DNA of 64,000 bases, taken from an uncultured Cyclobacteriaceae bacterium. GTDB lineage: Bacteria; Bacteroidota; Bacteroidia; Cytophagales; Cyclobacteriaceae. Shown in pieces: positions 17,446 through 25,745 of this stretch (within the stretch, counting starts at the first letter, position 1; each line of letters begins with the position of its first letter). The notes under the pieces are model-generated. The model did not search any database. It was not told the DNA's origin and worked only from the letters and a program-made list of their open reading frames with translations. The stretch is taken from the NCBI GenBank assembly GCA_937146645.1, contig CAKZRQ010000016.1:235224-299223 (forward strand), read 5' to 3'. A program made the position numbers and the translations under genes.

Positions 17446-18558
17446 ATGAAATTAAGGCTAATAACCAGTATTATTCTACTCATTTCATGGTCATCCTGTT
17501 CTTCAGATAATACCACCATTGAAGAATATAGCTTGATGACTGTACCATACAATTTTCCTACTTCTGCGATGATTTCATTGTCAAATCCGCATCATGAAAG
17601 AAATGATACCTTATATAGTTTCGATGCATATCAAAAAAAATTAGTGAAGCTCTCTCTTCTTGACTCGGCAATTATAGAGATTCAGCTAAATTTCGATTTT
17701 GACCTCGATCCTTATTCTTTTCATTATATCGGGAAAGATTCTATCCTTTTTACTACAGGGAATCAACTTTTCCTGAGTGACCGAGAAGGAGGAATTTATC
17801 ATCAGGTGGGACTGTTTGCTGGCCTGAACCAGATAGAAAACGAAGTCTATCAGGAATATCCCTACGATGGAATTGCTTCCCATTTGTTCTACAATTGGCA
17901 GTCAAAAAGCGTACTCTTTTATTTTGCCAAGAGAAGTCAAATAGATCGACGAAAAGTATGGGCTGAAATAAATATCACAAATGGTGCTTGGAAAGTTTTT
18001 GACGCTTTTCATCCGGAGGAATACGATGGCGAGGCACTGAATTATACTACTTTTCCTAGTCCGACATGGGGCCCTGAGGGTCTATATTTTCAGTATTCAA
18101 TCGCGCCAATTGTGAGCCGAGTGGACACTCTGAATGCCAAACAACATGATTTTAGCATTAGAAGTTTTGACGGGGTTCAATTTGCAGAACCTCAAACTTA
18201 TAGAGAAGATTGGACATCAGACTATTTTGAAAACTGGGTTCTAACTTCTCCAAACTATTTGAAGCTGATTTATGATCCTTTCAAGAAGTTATTTTACAGA
18301 TTTTCTCATCCGGCATTGAATACCTTTCCATCTGCGGGTGAAGATTATTATGAGTACCTGATAAAAAATAGAGAGATCCATTTGACCGTTTTAAATGAAA
18401 ATATGGAAGTGGTGCTAAATGAAGAGCTACCAAAAGGGAAATATGATGTAGCTAAAAGCATGGTCTTTTCCCGAGGGTTGCTTGTTCCTCTCGAGATTGG
18501 GGCTCTTCAGGATGAAGAAAAGCTATATGCAGATTTGTTTCAAATAGTTAAAGACTAA
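17446..18558 (+). CDS. Beta-propeller-like lipoprotein (DUF4221-type), locus A
   Basis: The ATG at 17446 is chosen over upstream frame extension since it gives a lipoprotein signal with Cys18 (LLISWSSC). The 370-residue product is rich in short beta strands and aromatic residues (DSILFTTGNQLFLSD, KSVLFYFAKR), consistent with a propeller fold, and its C-terminal part (FKKLFYRFSHPAL ... SRGLLVPLE) resembles DUF4221 proteins. It follows the peptide gene by 41 bases with a hairpin between. The function is unknown; binding or sensing of the peptide at the outer envelope is a guess from synteny. Confidence 0.75.
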   Translation: MKLRLITSIILLISWSSCSSDNTTIEEYSLMTVPYNFPTSAMISLSNPHHERNDTLYSFDAYQKKLVKLSLLDSAIIEIQLNFDFDLDPYSFHYIGKDSILFTTGNQLFLSDREGGIYHQVGLFAGLNQIENEVYQEYPYDGIASHLFYNWQSKSVLFYFAKRSQIDRRKVWAEINITNGAWKVFDAFHPEEYDGEALNYTTFPSPTWGPEGLYFQYSIAPIVSRVDTLNAKQHDFSIRSFDGVQFAEPQTYREDWTSDYFENWVLTSPNYLKLIYDPFKKLFYRFSHPALNTFPSAGEDYYEYLIKNREIHLTVLNENMEVVLNEELPKGKYDVAKSMVFSRGLLVPLEIGALQDEEKLYADLFQIVKD

Positions 18559-18771
18559 ACAAATTGTCTTTAGCTCTAATCTAAAACTGGTGGTTTGGAT
18601 TTTTAGATATAATTCTAAACGAGGAACGCTATTTTCACTACCAATCATACGTCAATTACCGAGTTTAACAGAATGAAACCTATCGCATAAAGTGGTCTCC
18701 AAGACCTCGGATGGTATTTTATTTCCCTACTCCCGTACTAGGCTATTCCAAAGAATGGTCTATTTTTGTTT

Positions 18772-19185
18772 ATGCTTTCGAAGAAAACCAAATATGCTCT
18801 TCATGCCTTGACTTACCTGGGTAAGCATAGAGAAGAAGGAGCGATTGCTATCCATGATATTTCGGAAGAACATGGCATCTCCCATAAATTCCTGGAGAAT
18901 ATTCTTCTAGAGCTAAAGAAAGCGGCTATGCTTGGTAGTAAAAAAGGAAAGGGCGGAGGTTACTACCTGATTAAAGAGCCCTCCGAAATTCCACTCTCTA
19001 AAGTTATCCGATTACTGGATGGGCCGATCGCAATGCTGCCCTGTGTAAGTTTAAATTACTACGAACCCTGTGACGAATGTAAAGACGAGACCACCTGTGG
19101 AATTCATAGAGTCATGATTAGGGTTCGGGATGAGACCCTGAAAATCCTCGAAAACAAAACCTTAGAGGATATTTTGAAGGAATAA
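18772..19185 (+). CDS. Rrf2-family transcriptional regulator of sulfur assimilation
   Basis: The ATG at 18772 gives the standard Rrf2 opening MLSKKTKYALHAL; 137 residues. A winged helix-turn-helix occupies residues about 1-75 (GISHKFLENILLEL as recognition helix, KGKGGGYYL as wing), followed by a cysteine-bearing effector region with Cys91, Cys100, Cys103 and Cys109. Rrf2 proteins such as CymR and IscR sense cysteine status or Fe-S clusters. Position directly upstream of the cysH and sulfite reductase genes, and two matching inverted repeats in front of those genes, point to control of this cluster. A half site AACCTAT lies upstream at 18677-18683. Confidence 0.9.
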   Translation: MLSKKTKYALHALTYLGKHREEGAIAIHDISEEHGISHKFLENILLELKKAAMLGSKKGKGGGYYLIKEPSEIPLSKVIRLLDGPIAMLPCVSLNYYEPCDECKDETTCGIHRVMIRVRDETLKILENKTLEDILKE

Positions 19186-19200
19186 GAAAATTTTTTACCC

Positions 19201-19229
19201 ATAAACCCTATTTTATTTATAGGGTTTAT
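19201..19229 (+). promoter_or_regulatory. Candidate Rrf2 operator 1 (upstream of DUF2061-cysH)
   Basis: An 11-bp perfect inverted repeat, ATAAACCCTAT (19201-19211) and ATAGGGTTTAT (19219-19229), separated by 7 bases. The core ACCCTAT-N7-ATAGGGT is matched by the site before the sulfite reductase gene. It ends one base before a perfect -7 element, so a bound repressor would cover the promoter. Confidence 0.75.
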
Positions 19230-19230
19230 A

Positions 19231-19238
19231 TACTTTTG
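19231..19238 (+). promoter_or_regulatory. -7 promoter element of the DUF2061-cysH operon
   Basis: TACTTTTG fits TAnnTTTG exactly and stands 24 bases before the DUF2061 ATG. No clear -33 TTG at the usual distance, which would fall inside the operator. Confidence 0.55.
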
Positions 19239-19262
19239 AAATTCTTATCCGTATAGAACTCT

Positions 19263-19535
19263 ATGTTTTTAGACCAAGCACTTAAGAAAAAGATCAACCT
19301 GAAGGAGGGCAAGGACAGCAACTTGAAGAGTATTCTCAAGTCTGTGTCCTGGAGAATTCTCGGGACGATCGATACCATAGTAATTTCCTATTTAGTGACA
19401 GGAAAACTGACTATGGCTGTATCCATCGGTTCGGTGGAAGTGGTGTCAAAGCTTCTGCTTTACTATCTGCACGAAAGAGTTTGGGAAAATATTTCAAAAG
19501 AGAAAACGCATGAAACCAACAAAGAATTTGCATGA
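19263..19535 (+). CDS. DUF2061 membrane protein
   Basis: A 90-residue protein with two hydrophobic helices (about 36-50 and 52-67) and the DUF2061 signature SVSWRILGTIDTIVISYLVTG. DUF2061 genes are often found beside sulfate-assimilation genes, and here the ORF overlaps the start of cysH by 26 bases, so the two are translated as a unit. No biochemical role is established; sulfate or sulfite passage through the membrane would fit the context but is inference. Confidence 0.85.
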   Translation: MFLDQALKKKINLKEGKDSNLKSILKSVSWRILGTIDTIVISYLVTGKLTMAVSIGSVEVVSKLLLYYLHERVWENISKEKTHETNKEFA

Positions 19536-20214
19536 GCTGGAAGCTCGGCTCGATCAGCTTAGTCCATTAGAAGGCTTGGCTTTGGTCGCAGACCTATTTC
19601 CCGGAAAAACTACCTTCTCTACCTCATTGGGGCAGGAGGATCAGGTCATTACCCAATTGATTGCCGAAGGCGGATTGGATATCAAGATTTTTTCACTGGA
19701 TACTGGTAGGCTCTTCCCTGAGACTCTAGACCTGGTGGCAAGAACTGAATCCAAGTATGACATGAAGATTCAGATGTATTATCCGAACACAGAATCGGTA
19801 GAAAATCTGGTTTCTACTAACGGGATCAATGGATTTTACGACTCGGTGGAAAATCGAAAGTCCTGCTGCTTTGTCCGCAAGGTGGAGCCACTGAGAAGAG
19901 CACTTGCGGGAAATGAAGTTTGGGTGACTGGTTTGAGAGCCGAGCAAAGTGCAAATCGTTCCGATATGAAACGGATAGAATGGGATGAAGGAAATCAGAT
20001 CATCAAGTTTAATCCGCTTTTGGATTGGTCTTTTGATCAGATGATTGAGTATATCAAAGCGAAGAGCATTCCTTATAACCCACTTCATGATAAAGGCTTC
20101 GTCAGTATAGGTTGCGCTCCCTGTACTCGAGCAATTCTTCCTGGCGAGGATGCCAGAGCCGGAAGATGGTGGTGGGAAGAGTCCAAGAAAGAATGTGGAT
20201 TACACTCAAGATAA
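19510..20214 (+). CDS. cysH: Fe-S-type phosphoadenylyl/adenylyl sulfate reductase
   Basis: A 234-residue reductase of the PAPS/APS reductase family that makes sulfite from activated sulfate using thioredoxin. The PP-loop-like SLGQEDQV segment is near residue 38. The paired cysteines SCCF (about 117-120) and the GCAPC motif (about 197-201) are the four ligands of a 4Fe-4S cluster, which marks the APS-reducing subtype, and ECGLH at the C-terminus carries the catalytic Cys. It overlaps DUF2061 by 26 bases. No ATP sulfurylase genes (cysD/cysN or sat) lie nearby in this window. Confidence 0.94.
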   Translation: MKPTKNLHELEARLDQLSPLEGLALVADLFPGKTTFSTSLGQEDQVITQLIAEGGLDIKIFSLDTGRLFPETLDLVARTESKYDMKIQMYYPNTESVENLVSTNGINGFYDSVENRKSCCFVRKVEPLRRALAGNEVWVTGLRAEQSANRSDMKRIEWDEGNQIIKFNPLLDWSFDQMIEYIKAKSIPYNPLHDKGFVSIGCAPCTRAILPGEDARAGRWWWEESKKECGLHSR

Positions 20215-20277
20215 AACCTATTAAATCAGAGATCTTAGGATCAACTATTAGTTAAACCGCAATTTTTTTTGCTCAAA

Positions 20278-20298
20278 AACCTATTAACCCTATAGGGT
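20278..20298 (+). promoter_or_regulatory. Candidate Rrf2 operator 2 (upstream of sulfite reductase)
   Basis: AACCTAT (20278-20284) and ATAGGGT (20292-20298) with a 7-base spacer, the same geometry as the site before DUF2061 with one mismatch in the left half. The spacer and right half also contain a perfect 12-bp palindrome ACCCTATAGGGT (20287-20298). It ends six bases before the sulfite reductase ATG, so binding could also block elongation. Confidence 0.7.
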
Positions 20299-20304
20299 AA
20301 AATT

Positions 20305-22404
20305 ATGCAAAGTTTTAGAACAGAGATCGAGAATCCTTTAGTGGAGAAGGATATCCTGGAATTGGAGCGAAAAATCGCCCTTTTCAAGGAAGGCAAAATT
20401 GATGAAGAGAAGTTTAGAAGCCTACGTCTCGCTCGAGGTGTTTATGGGCAGCGACAGCCAGGCGTCCAGATGATCCGAATCAAGCTACCCTATGGTCGGG
20501 TGACCGGTCCTCAGCTTAGACGTATTTCCAAAGTTTCTGAAGATTATTCTACTGGCCGTCTTCATATCACTACGCGCCAAGATATTCAGATCCACTATGT
20601 GAGTCTTGACAGGACCCCCGAACTCTGGGCAGAGCTGGAGAGAGATGATGTTACGCTTCGTGAAGCTTGTGGGAATACTGTCCGAAATGTCACTGCTTCA
20701 GAATTGGCTGGAATTGATCCTAATGAGCCTTTTGATGTTACACCCTATGCAGATGCTACCTTCAAATACTTTTTGAGAAACCCGGTTTGCCAGGAAATGG
20801 GCAGGAAGTTTAAGATGGCCTTTTCTTCCTCCGATGAAGATACCGGCTTGTCTTATCTCCACGACCTTGGCTTCATTCCGAAAATTAAAAATATTGAAGG
20901 TTCTTCTCTTCGTGGCTTTAAAGTTTTGTTGGGAGGTGGTTTGGGTTCACAGCCTAGACATGCTGACGTGGCGACAGAATTTATTTCTGATGACGAATTA
21001 ATACCCTTCATCGAAGCAGTTTTAAGGGTTTTCGATCGACATGGAGAGCGCGCAAGACGAAATAAGGCTAGAATGAAATTTCTGGTAAAAGAGCTTGGGA
21101 TTGATGCTTTCCTCGAATTAGTAGAGCAGGAAAAAAAGGCCTTGCCTTATCAGACTTATTCCATAAATTCTGAAGACTACGAAGCCTCCCAATCACTCCC
21201 GAATCCAGAATCTCCTACACTAGATGAGGAGTTGGGCTTAGATTTTGAGCTTTGGAAGCAAACCAACATACTAACTCAAAAGCAGGAGGGATATGTTGCC
21301 ATTGGTGTCAGAGTTCCTTTGGGAGATTTCTATATTTCACAAGCCAGGGCCTTGGCAGATTTGGTGGAGAAATATGCGAATAACGAAGTTCGGTTCACTA
21401 TTCGTCAAAACTTTCTCATTCGTGATGTTCGTGAAGATTTGGTGCCCTACTTTTTCCAGGAACTAAAGAAAATCGGCTTGGCCGAAAGAGGTTATAATTC
21501 TCTTGGGGACATAACCGCATGTCCGGGCACAGATACTTGTAATCTTGGAATCGCGAGCTCTACGGGAATAGCCAAGCAGCTTGAAAAAGTGATTTTCGAG
21601 GACTATCCACAGTACGTGAATAACCAGGATTTGGTGATCAAAATTTCTGGATGCATGAATGCTTGCGGTCAGCATAATATGGCGCACATTGGTTTTCAAG
21701 GCATGTCCATGAAGGTGGGTCAAACGGTGATTCCAGCCCTTCAGATTCTTTTGGGTGGTGGAAATCAAGGGAATGGTCAGGGTAGATTTGCCGATAAAGT
21801 AACCAAGGTGCCAAGCAAGCGAGGACCTGAGGCGCTTAGGTTGATTCTGGATGATTTCCAATCAAATTCAGAGAGTCTTGAATTCCTGGAATACTATGAT
21901 CTTAAAGGGCAGCGGTACTTTTACGACTTACTCAGGGAACTAGCTGATCCTAACAATGTGACCGAGGCTGATCGTGTGGATTGGGGTAGAAATGAGAATT
22001 ACGAGCGAGCTGTTGGAATCGGTGAATGTGCCGGTGTGGTAATCGATTTGGTGACCACTTTGCTTCTGGAAGCGAAGGAGAAACTGGATTTAGGTGATGA
22101 GGCCTTGGCCGATGGCCGATGGTCTGATAGCATTTATCATCACTATGCTGGATTGATTAATGGTGCCAAAGCTCTATTGCTTAGTGAGGATATCAGCACC
22201 AATAGCTATGCGAGTATTGTTCATCTTTTTGATGAGCACTTCGTGCAAAGCGGAAGAGTGAACCTCAATAGCACTTTCGCTGATACGGTCTATCAGATTC
22301 GTGAAAATGAACCCACCGAGGAATTTGCAAGAGCTTATGCCGCAACTTCTCAGGAGTTTTACGAGACATTGAAATCTCTAAGAAAGGAGGAGGTGCCAGC
22401 ATGA
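20305..22404 (+). CDS. Sulfite reductase (ferredoxin-type, siroheme/4Fe-4S) with C-terminal HEPN-like extension
   Basis: A 699-residue member of the nitrite/sulfite reductase family. Two ferredoxin-like halves and two catalytic halves are present; siroheme and the 4Fe-4S cluster are held by Cys406 and Cys412 (CPGTDTC) and Cys450 and Cys454 (CMNAC). From about residue 575 the protein continues past the normal end with an all-helical region (ECAGVVIDLVTTLLLEAK ... YHHYAGLINGAKALL) resembling HEPN domains. The cysH, cobA and precorrin-2 dehydrogenase context says sulfite rather than nitrite is the substrate. The stop overlaps the cobA start by four bases. Confidence 0.92.
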   Translation: MQSFRTEIENPLVEKDILELERKIALFKEGKIDEEKFRSLRLARGVYGQRQPGVQMIRIKLPYGRVTGPQLRRISKVSEDYSTGRLHITTRQDIQIHYVSLDRTPELWAELERDDVTLREACGNTVRNVTASELAGIDPNEPFDVTPYADATFKYFLRNPVCQEMGRKFKMAFSSSDEDTGLSYLHDLGFIPKIKNIEGSSLRGFKVLLGGGLGSQPRHADVATEFISDDELIPFIEAVLRVFDRHGERARRNKARMKFLVKELGIDAFLELVEQEKKALPYQTYSINSEDYEASQSLPNPESPTLDEELGLDFELWKQTNILTQKQEGYVAIGVRVPLGDFYISQARALADLVEKYANNEVRFTIRQNFLIRDVREDLVPYFFQELKKIGLAERGYNSLGDITACPGTDTCNLGIASSTGIAKQLEKVIFEDYPQYVNNQDLVIKISGCMNACGQHNMAHIGFQGMSMKVGQTVIPALQILLGGGNQGNGQGRFADKVTKVPSKRGPEALRLILDDFQSNSESLEFLEYYDLKGQRYFYDLLRELADPNNVTEADRVDWGRNENYERAVGIGECAGVVIDLVTTLLLEAKEKLDLGDEALADGRWSDSIYHHYAGLINGAKALLLSEDISTNSYASIVHLFDEHFVQSGRVNLNSTFADTVYQIRENEPTEEFARAYAATSQEFYETLKSLRKEEVPA

Positions 22405-23165
22405 TTCATTCTAGCAGAGCGAAAGTCACACTTGTTGGTGCTGGTCCTGGTGATCCGGAACTGATCACGTTAAAGGGAGTATTGGCGCTAAATACCGCGG
22501 ATGTGGTATTATACGATGCGCTCATCGATCCGGTGCTATTAAATCATGCTCCGAAGTCTGCCATTAAGATCTTCGTGGGTAAAAGGGTAGGAAAGCATTC
22601 CATGCCACAGGAGGATACGAATCAGCTTTGCGTGAGCCTGGCCAAGAAGCATGGACATGTGGTCCGTCTAAAAGGGGGTGATCCTTTTGTTTTTGGTCGA
22701 GGCGGTGAAGAAGTGGAATACCTTGAGAATTTCAATATTCCTTCTGCCGTGGTTCCAGGGATTACTTCTGGGATTGCCGTTCCAGCTAATGTTGGGATCC
22801 CGGTTACTAAGCGTGGAATCGCTGAAAGTTTTTGGGTGGTGACAGGTACGACTTCTGCTCGTGAACTATCGAGAGATCTACAGCTTGCTGCGCAAAGTTC
22901 GGCAACCATTGTGATTTTGATGGGAACGAGAAAACTGCCTGAGATCGTCAGAATCTTTCAACAAGAAGGGAAAAATGATCTGCCGGTAGCCATCATTCAG
23001 AGTGGTACCACCAATGAAGAAAAAATTACCGCAGGAAGAGTTTCTGATATTTTGATCAAAGCTGAAAGAGATCAGGTGAAAGCGCCTGCCATAATTATCG
23101 TAGGCGAGGTGGTGAAGGAAAGTGAAAAGCTAGCCCATGTTTACAGAGAAGCTGTGAGGCTCTAA
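22401..23165 (+). CDS. cobA: Uroporphyrinogen-III C-methyltransferase (SUMT)
   Basis: A 254-residue SAM-dependent tetrapyrrole methylase. VTLVGAGPGDPELITLKG at the N-terminus is the classic glycine-rich start of the family, and GDPFVFGRGGEE and VVPGITSG follow. It makes precorrin-2 from uroporphyrinogen III, the first step to siroheme. ATGA overlap with the sulfite reductase gene couples synthesis of the enzyme with that of its cofactor. Confidence 0.95.
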   Translation: MIHSSRAKVTLVGAGPGDPELITLKGVLALNTADVVLYDALIDPVLLNHAPKSAIKIFVGKRVGKHSMPQEDTNQLCVSLAKKHGHVVRLKGGDPFVFGRGGEEVEYLENFNIPSAVVPGITSGIAVPANVGIPVTKRGIAESFWVVTGTTSARELSRDLQLAAQSSATIVILMGTRKLPEIVRIFQQEGKNDLPVAIIQSGTTNEEKITAGRVSDILIKAERDQVKAPAIIIVGEVVKESEKLAHVYREAVRL

Positions 23166-23188
23166 CCAAAGCTCTAAATTTTGAAATC

Positions 23189-23770
23189 ATGAATCATTTA
23201 TATCCGATTTTTCTAAAGCTTCATGAGCTAAATGTTTTAATAGTGGGTGGAGGTTTTGTTGGAACTGAAAAGTTGCAGTTTATTCTTAAATCAAGCCCTG
23301 AAGCTCAGGTGAGGGTGGTTTCAAAAGAGTTTTGTTCGCAATTTTTGGAGCTAGCATTGGAAGCCAAAAATGTAACACTAATTGAAGATTCTTACCATGA
23401 AAAGTATCTCGCAGGGAAGCATTTGGTCATTGGGGCAACGGATGACAAGAATGTGAATCTTCAAATTCGAAATGAAGCGAAAGAGAGATTCCTGCTGGTG
23501 AATGTTGCGGATACTCCTGAACTATGTGATTTCTATTTAGGAGGGATTGTGACCAAAGGAAATCTTAAGGTAGCCATCTCAACTAATGGAAAATCTCCAA
23601 CGGCCGCAAAAAGAATCAGGCAATTACTGGAAGAAGTTTTACCGGAAGAATTTGATGATTTGCTTGATAACCTGAATGCTTATCGTGCTACCCTCAAAGG
23701 AGACTTTGAGTATAAGGTCAAGGCAATGAATGAGGTTACAGAGGAGTTGGTGAGGAAAGTTGAGGTTTAA
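23189..23770 (+). CDS. Precorrin-2 dehydrogenase / sirohydrochlorin ferrochelatase (SirC/MET8-like)
   Basis: A 193-residue protein equal to the N-terminal half of CysG: NAD-binding Rossmann start (VLIVGGGFVGTEKLQ near residues 16-30), then the ATDD and VNVADTPELCDFYLGG segments, and the dimerisation part KVAISTNGKSPTAAKRIRQ. It oxidises precorrin-2 and may insert iron to finish siroheme. Together with the SUMT gene 23 bases upstream it replaces the fused CysG of enterobacteria. Last gene of the sulfur cluster. Confidence 0.92.
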   Translation: MNHLYPIFLKLHELNVLIVGGGFVGTEKLQFILKSSPEAQVRVVSKEFCSQFLELALEAKNVTLIEDSYHEKYLAGKHLVIGATDDKNVNLQIRNEAKERFLLVNVADTPELCDFYLGGIVTKGNLKVAISTNGKSPTAAKRIRQLLEEVLPEEFDDLLDNLNAYRATLKGDFEYKVKAMNEVTEELVRKVEV

Positions 23771-23930
23771 GAAATCAGCCTTCAGTCACAGTGGGTAGTG
23801 TTTTGAGTTGTCTGTTTTCGGTTGTTGGGTGTAGGCCCTTAGTTTCTTGATTCTTTAGGCTTTTCTCAATTCAACATTTAGTAGTCAGCTTTCGAAATTC
23901 CTCATTCCTAAATCATAGACCCCAAAATCC

Positions 23931-25583
23931 TCATTCCCAAACTCGCATCAACGGATCCACACCGGTCATTTCCCAATGACCAAGGGCCATAGGAATACAA
24001 CCAATGGAATTCAATAAATCAAAGAATTCCTTAACCTGAAATTCTTGCGCATTAACTTCCTTAATTCGAGCATAATCTGCTAATGCATCTTCCAAAAGGT
24101 ATTTTCCTGTAATGTAACTAGTCCCGTATCCGGGTTGACGCATATAAAGATGTTGCTCAAAAAGAAGTAACTCTTTTTCGGTCTTCATCCAGCCCCTAGG
24201 GGTGTAATCAGAATGGATACCTCCTGCCTCTACCATTGTCATTTCATTTGCATGTGCATAAAGCGAACCCAAACCCCTGGCTGCTCTTTGAGCAATCATG
24301 ATATATACGATCTCTCTAGACCTTGGAGAATCTTCGTATAGCCCTGCATCCATAAACATCTCCTCCACGGCAGTTGCAACCCCTTCGTTTCTGGAGTCAA
24401 AAATGTTATAAAGTAGTGGCTCTCTCCGGATCAATCTTTCATTGGGCTCATTATCCATTCGTGCCAACTCGAACCAGTGATAGAAGTGAGAGTAAAGCGG
24501 AAGTGGATCATAATGCATTCCTATGTAGAAAAAATTTCTTCTCTCTTTAGGAATGAAAGTCCCCTGATGCTCTCGTAAAGCAGGTTCGAAATAGTCTTTC
24601 ACAGTGAGTATGTTTTGGTCTTCAAGGAATGACATCATTTTTTGAACTGATTCTTCTGTCAGTTTATCGAAATCTTTCTCAGTGTTAGCCTCTGGCAAAG
24701 GAGGAAGATTACGATTTTGATGTTCCTCTAATTTTAAAGAGCTCCATGCCCTGGCAAGCTCTCTTTTCAGAATGATGACTTCATCCTCCCAGGTTAAGGG
24801 TACTAAATGAACATTCTGTAAATACCAGGTGTAGTTTTCTTTTCCTATCCCCGAAGGGTCGGTCTTTTTCGAGGCTTCCGTCTCCAACCAACTTACAAGG
24901 TCTTCTGTGGAAGAAATGGCTTTTTCTATCTCCGAACGGATTTCCGCATCCCCCATTTCTGGAATTTCAAGGAAGCCTTGTAAATCAGATACTTGAGTAC
25001 GGATACTAGGTATGCCTGCAGCCCAAAGCTCTTTTGCATTCCCAGTTAGGTTAGATTTTGCCTGAGAGTTTATGGCTGAAATAGACTTTAGCTCGAAAAG
25101 CATTTTTGCTCTGCTTTCTTCATTTAATGGGAATTCATACTGCCAAAACTCCAAGACTCCATGATGAGTAGGACCCTCATGGGCTGGGACATCACTACGG
25201 CTCATCCAAACAGATTTATAAAAGGCCGGGTCTCTTTCCCAAGGCTTTAGCACCCTGTAATTAAAATCGTAACCGTTCATTTCAGCCCAAACCACCCGAT
25301 AGTCCACCTGATCTGGAATACTCCATCCGCTGGTATCCATTCTGTCCAGCTCAGACTTTAATTCCAGAAATTCTGGATGTCTGGATTCAAATGTGGCTTT
25401 TCTATAGTCTGGGGCTCCTTCGAATTTGGGAGGATTTTCAAAAGCTCTCCATCTTTGGAAAAGGTCCTCCAGATCCCCAAGTGTAGCAGGTTCCTTGGTA
25501 TCAGAACTTGCTGCATTTTTTGGTTCAGAGCAGGCAAGAAAGCTGGTAAAAACAAGAGTTAAAAGCACATATGAGTATTTCAT
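23931..25583 (-). CDS. DUF885 family lipoprotein
   Basis: A 550-residue protein with a lipoprotein signal (TSFLAC, Cys18). The body is helical with EEMFMDAGLYEDSPRSRE and QPGYGTSYITGK segments, which match DUF885 proteins; these have a metallopeptidase-like helical fold with a conserved EE...(M)DAGLYE region. The function is unproven. The gene converges on the sulfur cluster across 160 bp of low-complexity sequence and is divergent from metK. Confidence 0.85.
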   Translation of the reverse strand: MKYSYVLLTLVFTSFLACSEPKNAASSDTKEPATLGDLEDLFQRWRAFENPPKFEGAPDYRKATFESRHPEFLELKSELDRMDTSGWSIPDQVDYRVVWAEMNGYDFNYRVLKPWERDPAFYKSVWMSRSDVPAHEGPTHHGVLEFWQYEFPLNEESRAKMLFELKSISAINSQAKSNLTGNAKELWAAGIPSIRTQVSDLQGFLEIPEMGDAEIRSEIEKAISSTEDLVSWLETEASKKTDPSGIGKENYTWYLQNVHLVPLTWEDEVIILKRELARAWSSLKLEEHQNRNLPPLPEANTEKDFDKLTEESVQKMMSFLEDQNILTVKDYFEPALREHQGTFIPKERRNFFYIGMHYDPLPLYSHFYHWFELARMDNEPNERLIRREPLLYNIFDSRNEGVATAVEEMFMDAGLYEDSPRSREIVYIMIAQRAARGLGSLYAHANEMTMVEAGGIHSDYTPRGWMKTEKELLLFEQHLYMRQPGYGTSYITGKYLLEDALADYARIKEVNAQEFQVKEFFDLLNSIGCIPMALGHWEMTGVDPLMRVWE

Positions 25584-25745
25584 AAGGTTTGATTTGGTCG
25601 GCTGGGTGGAAGATAGTAAAATTTCAATTTTAGGATAATAATTCTATCCGATCCTTATCACCGCATAATTGCTTTTTGTTTGTTATTTCAGGCCATTACC
25701 CTATTTTTGGGCTTTCGAAAAACGCAAGAATTCAAGCAACCCTTT

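Noticed and set aside
17274..17510. Alternative frame ORF overlapping peptide A and the lipoprotein start
   Set aside because: No signal peptide and it conflicts with two better supported genes.
18761..18768. TATTTTTG, a perfect TAnnTTTG match before the Rrf2 gene
   Set aside because: It ends three bases before the ATG, so a transcript from it would start at or after the start codon of a full-length Rrf2 protein.
25584..25745. SAM riboswitch before metK
   Set aside because: The leader is short and no SAM-riboswitch-like pattern of stems and conserved loops was recognised.
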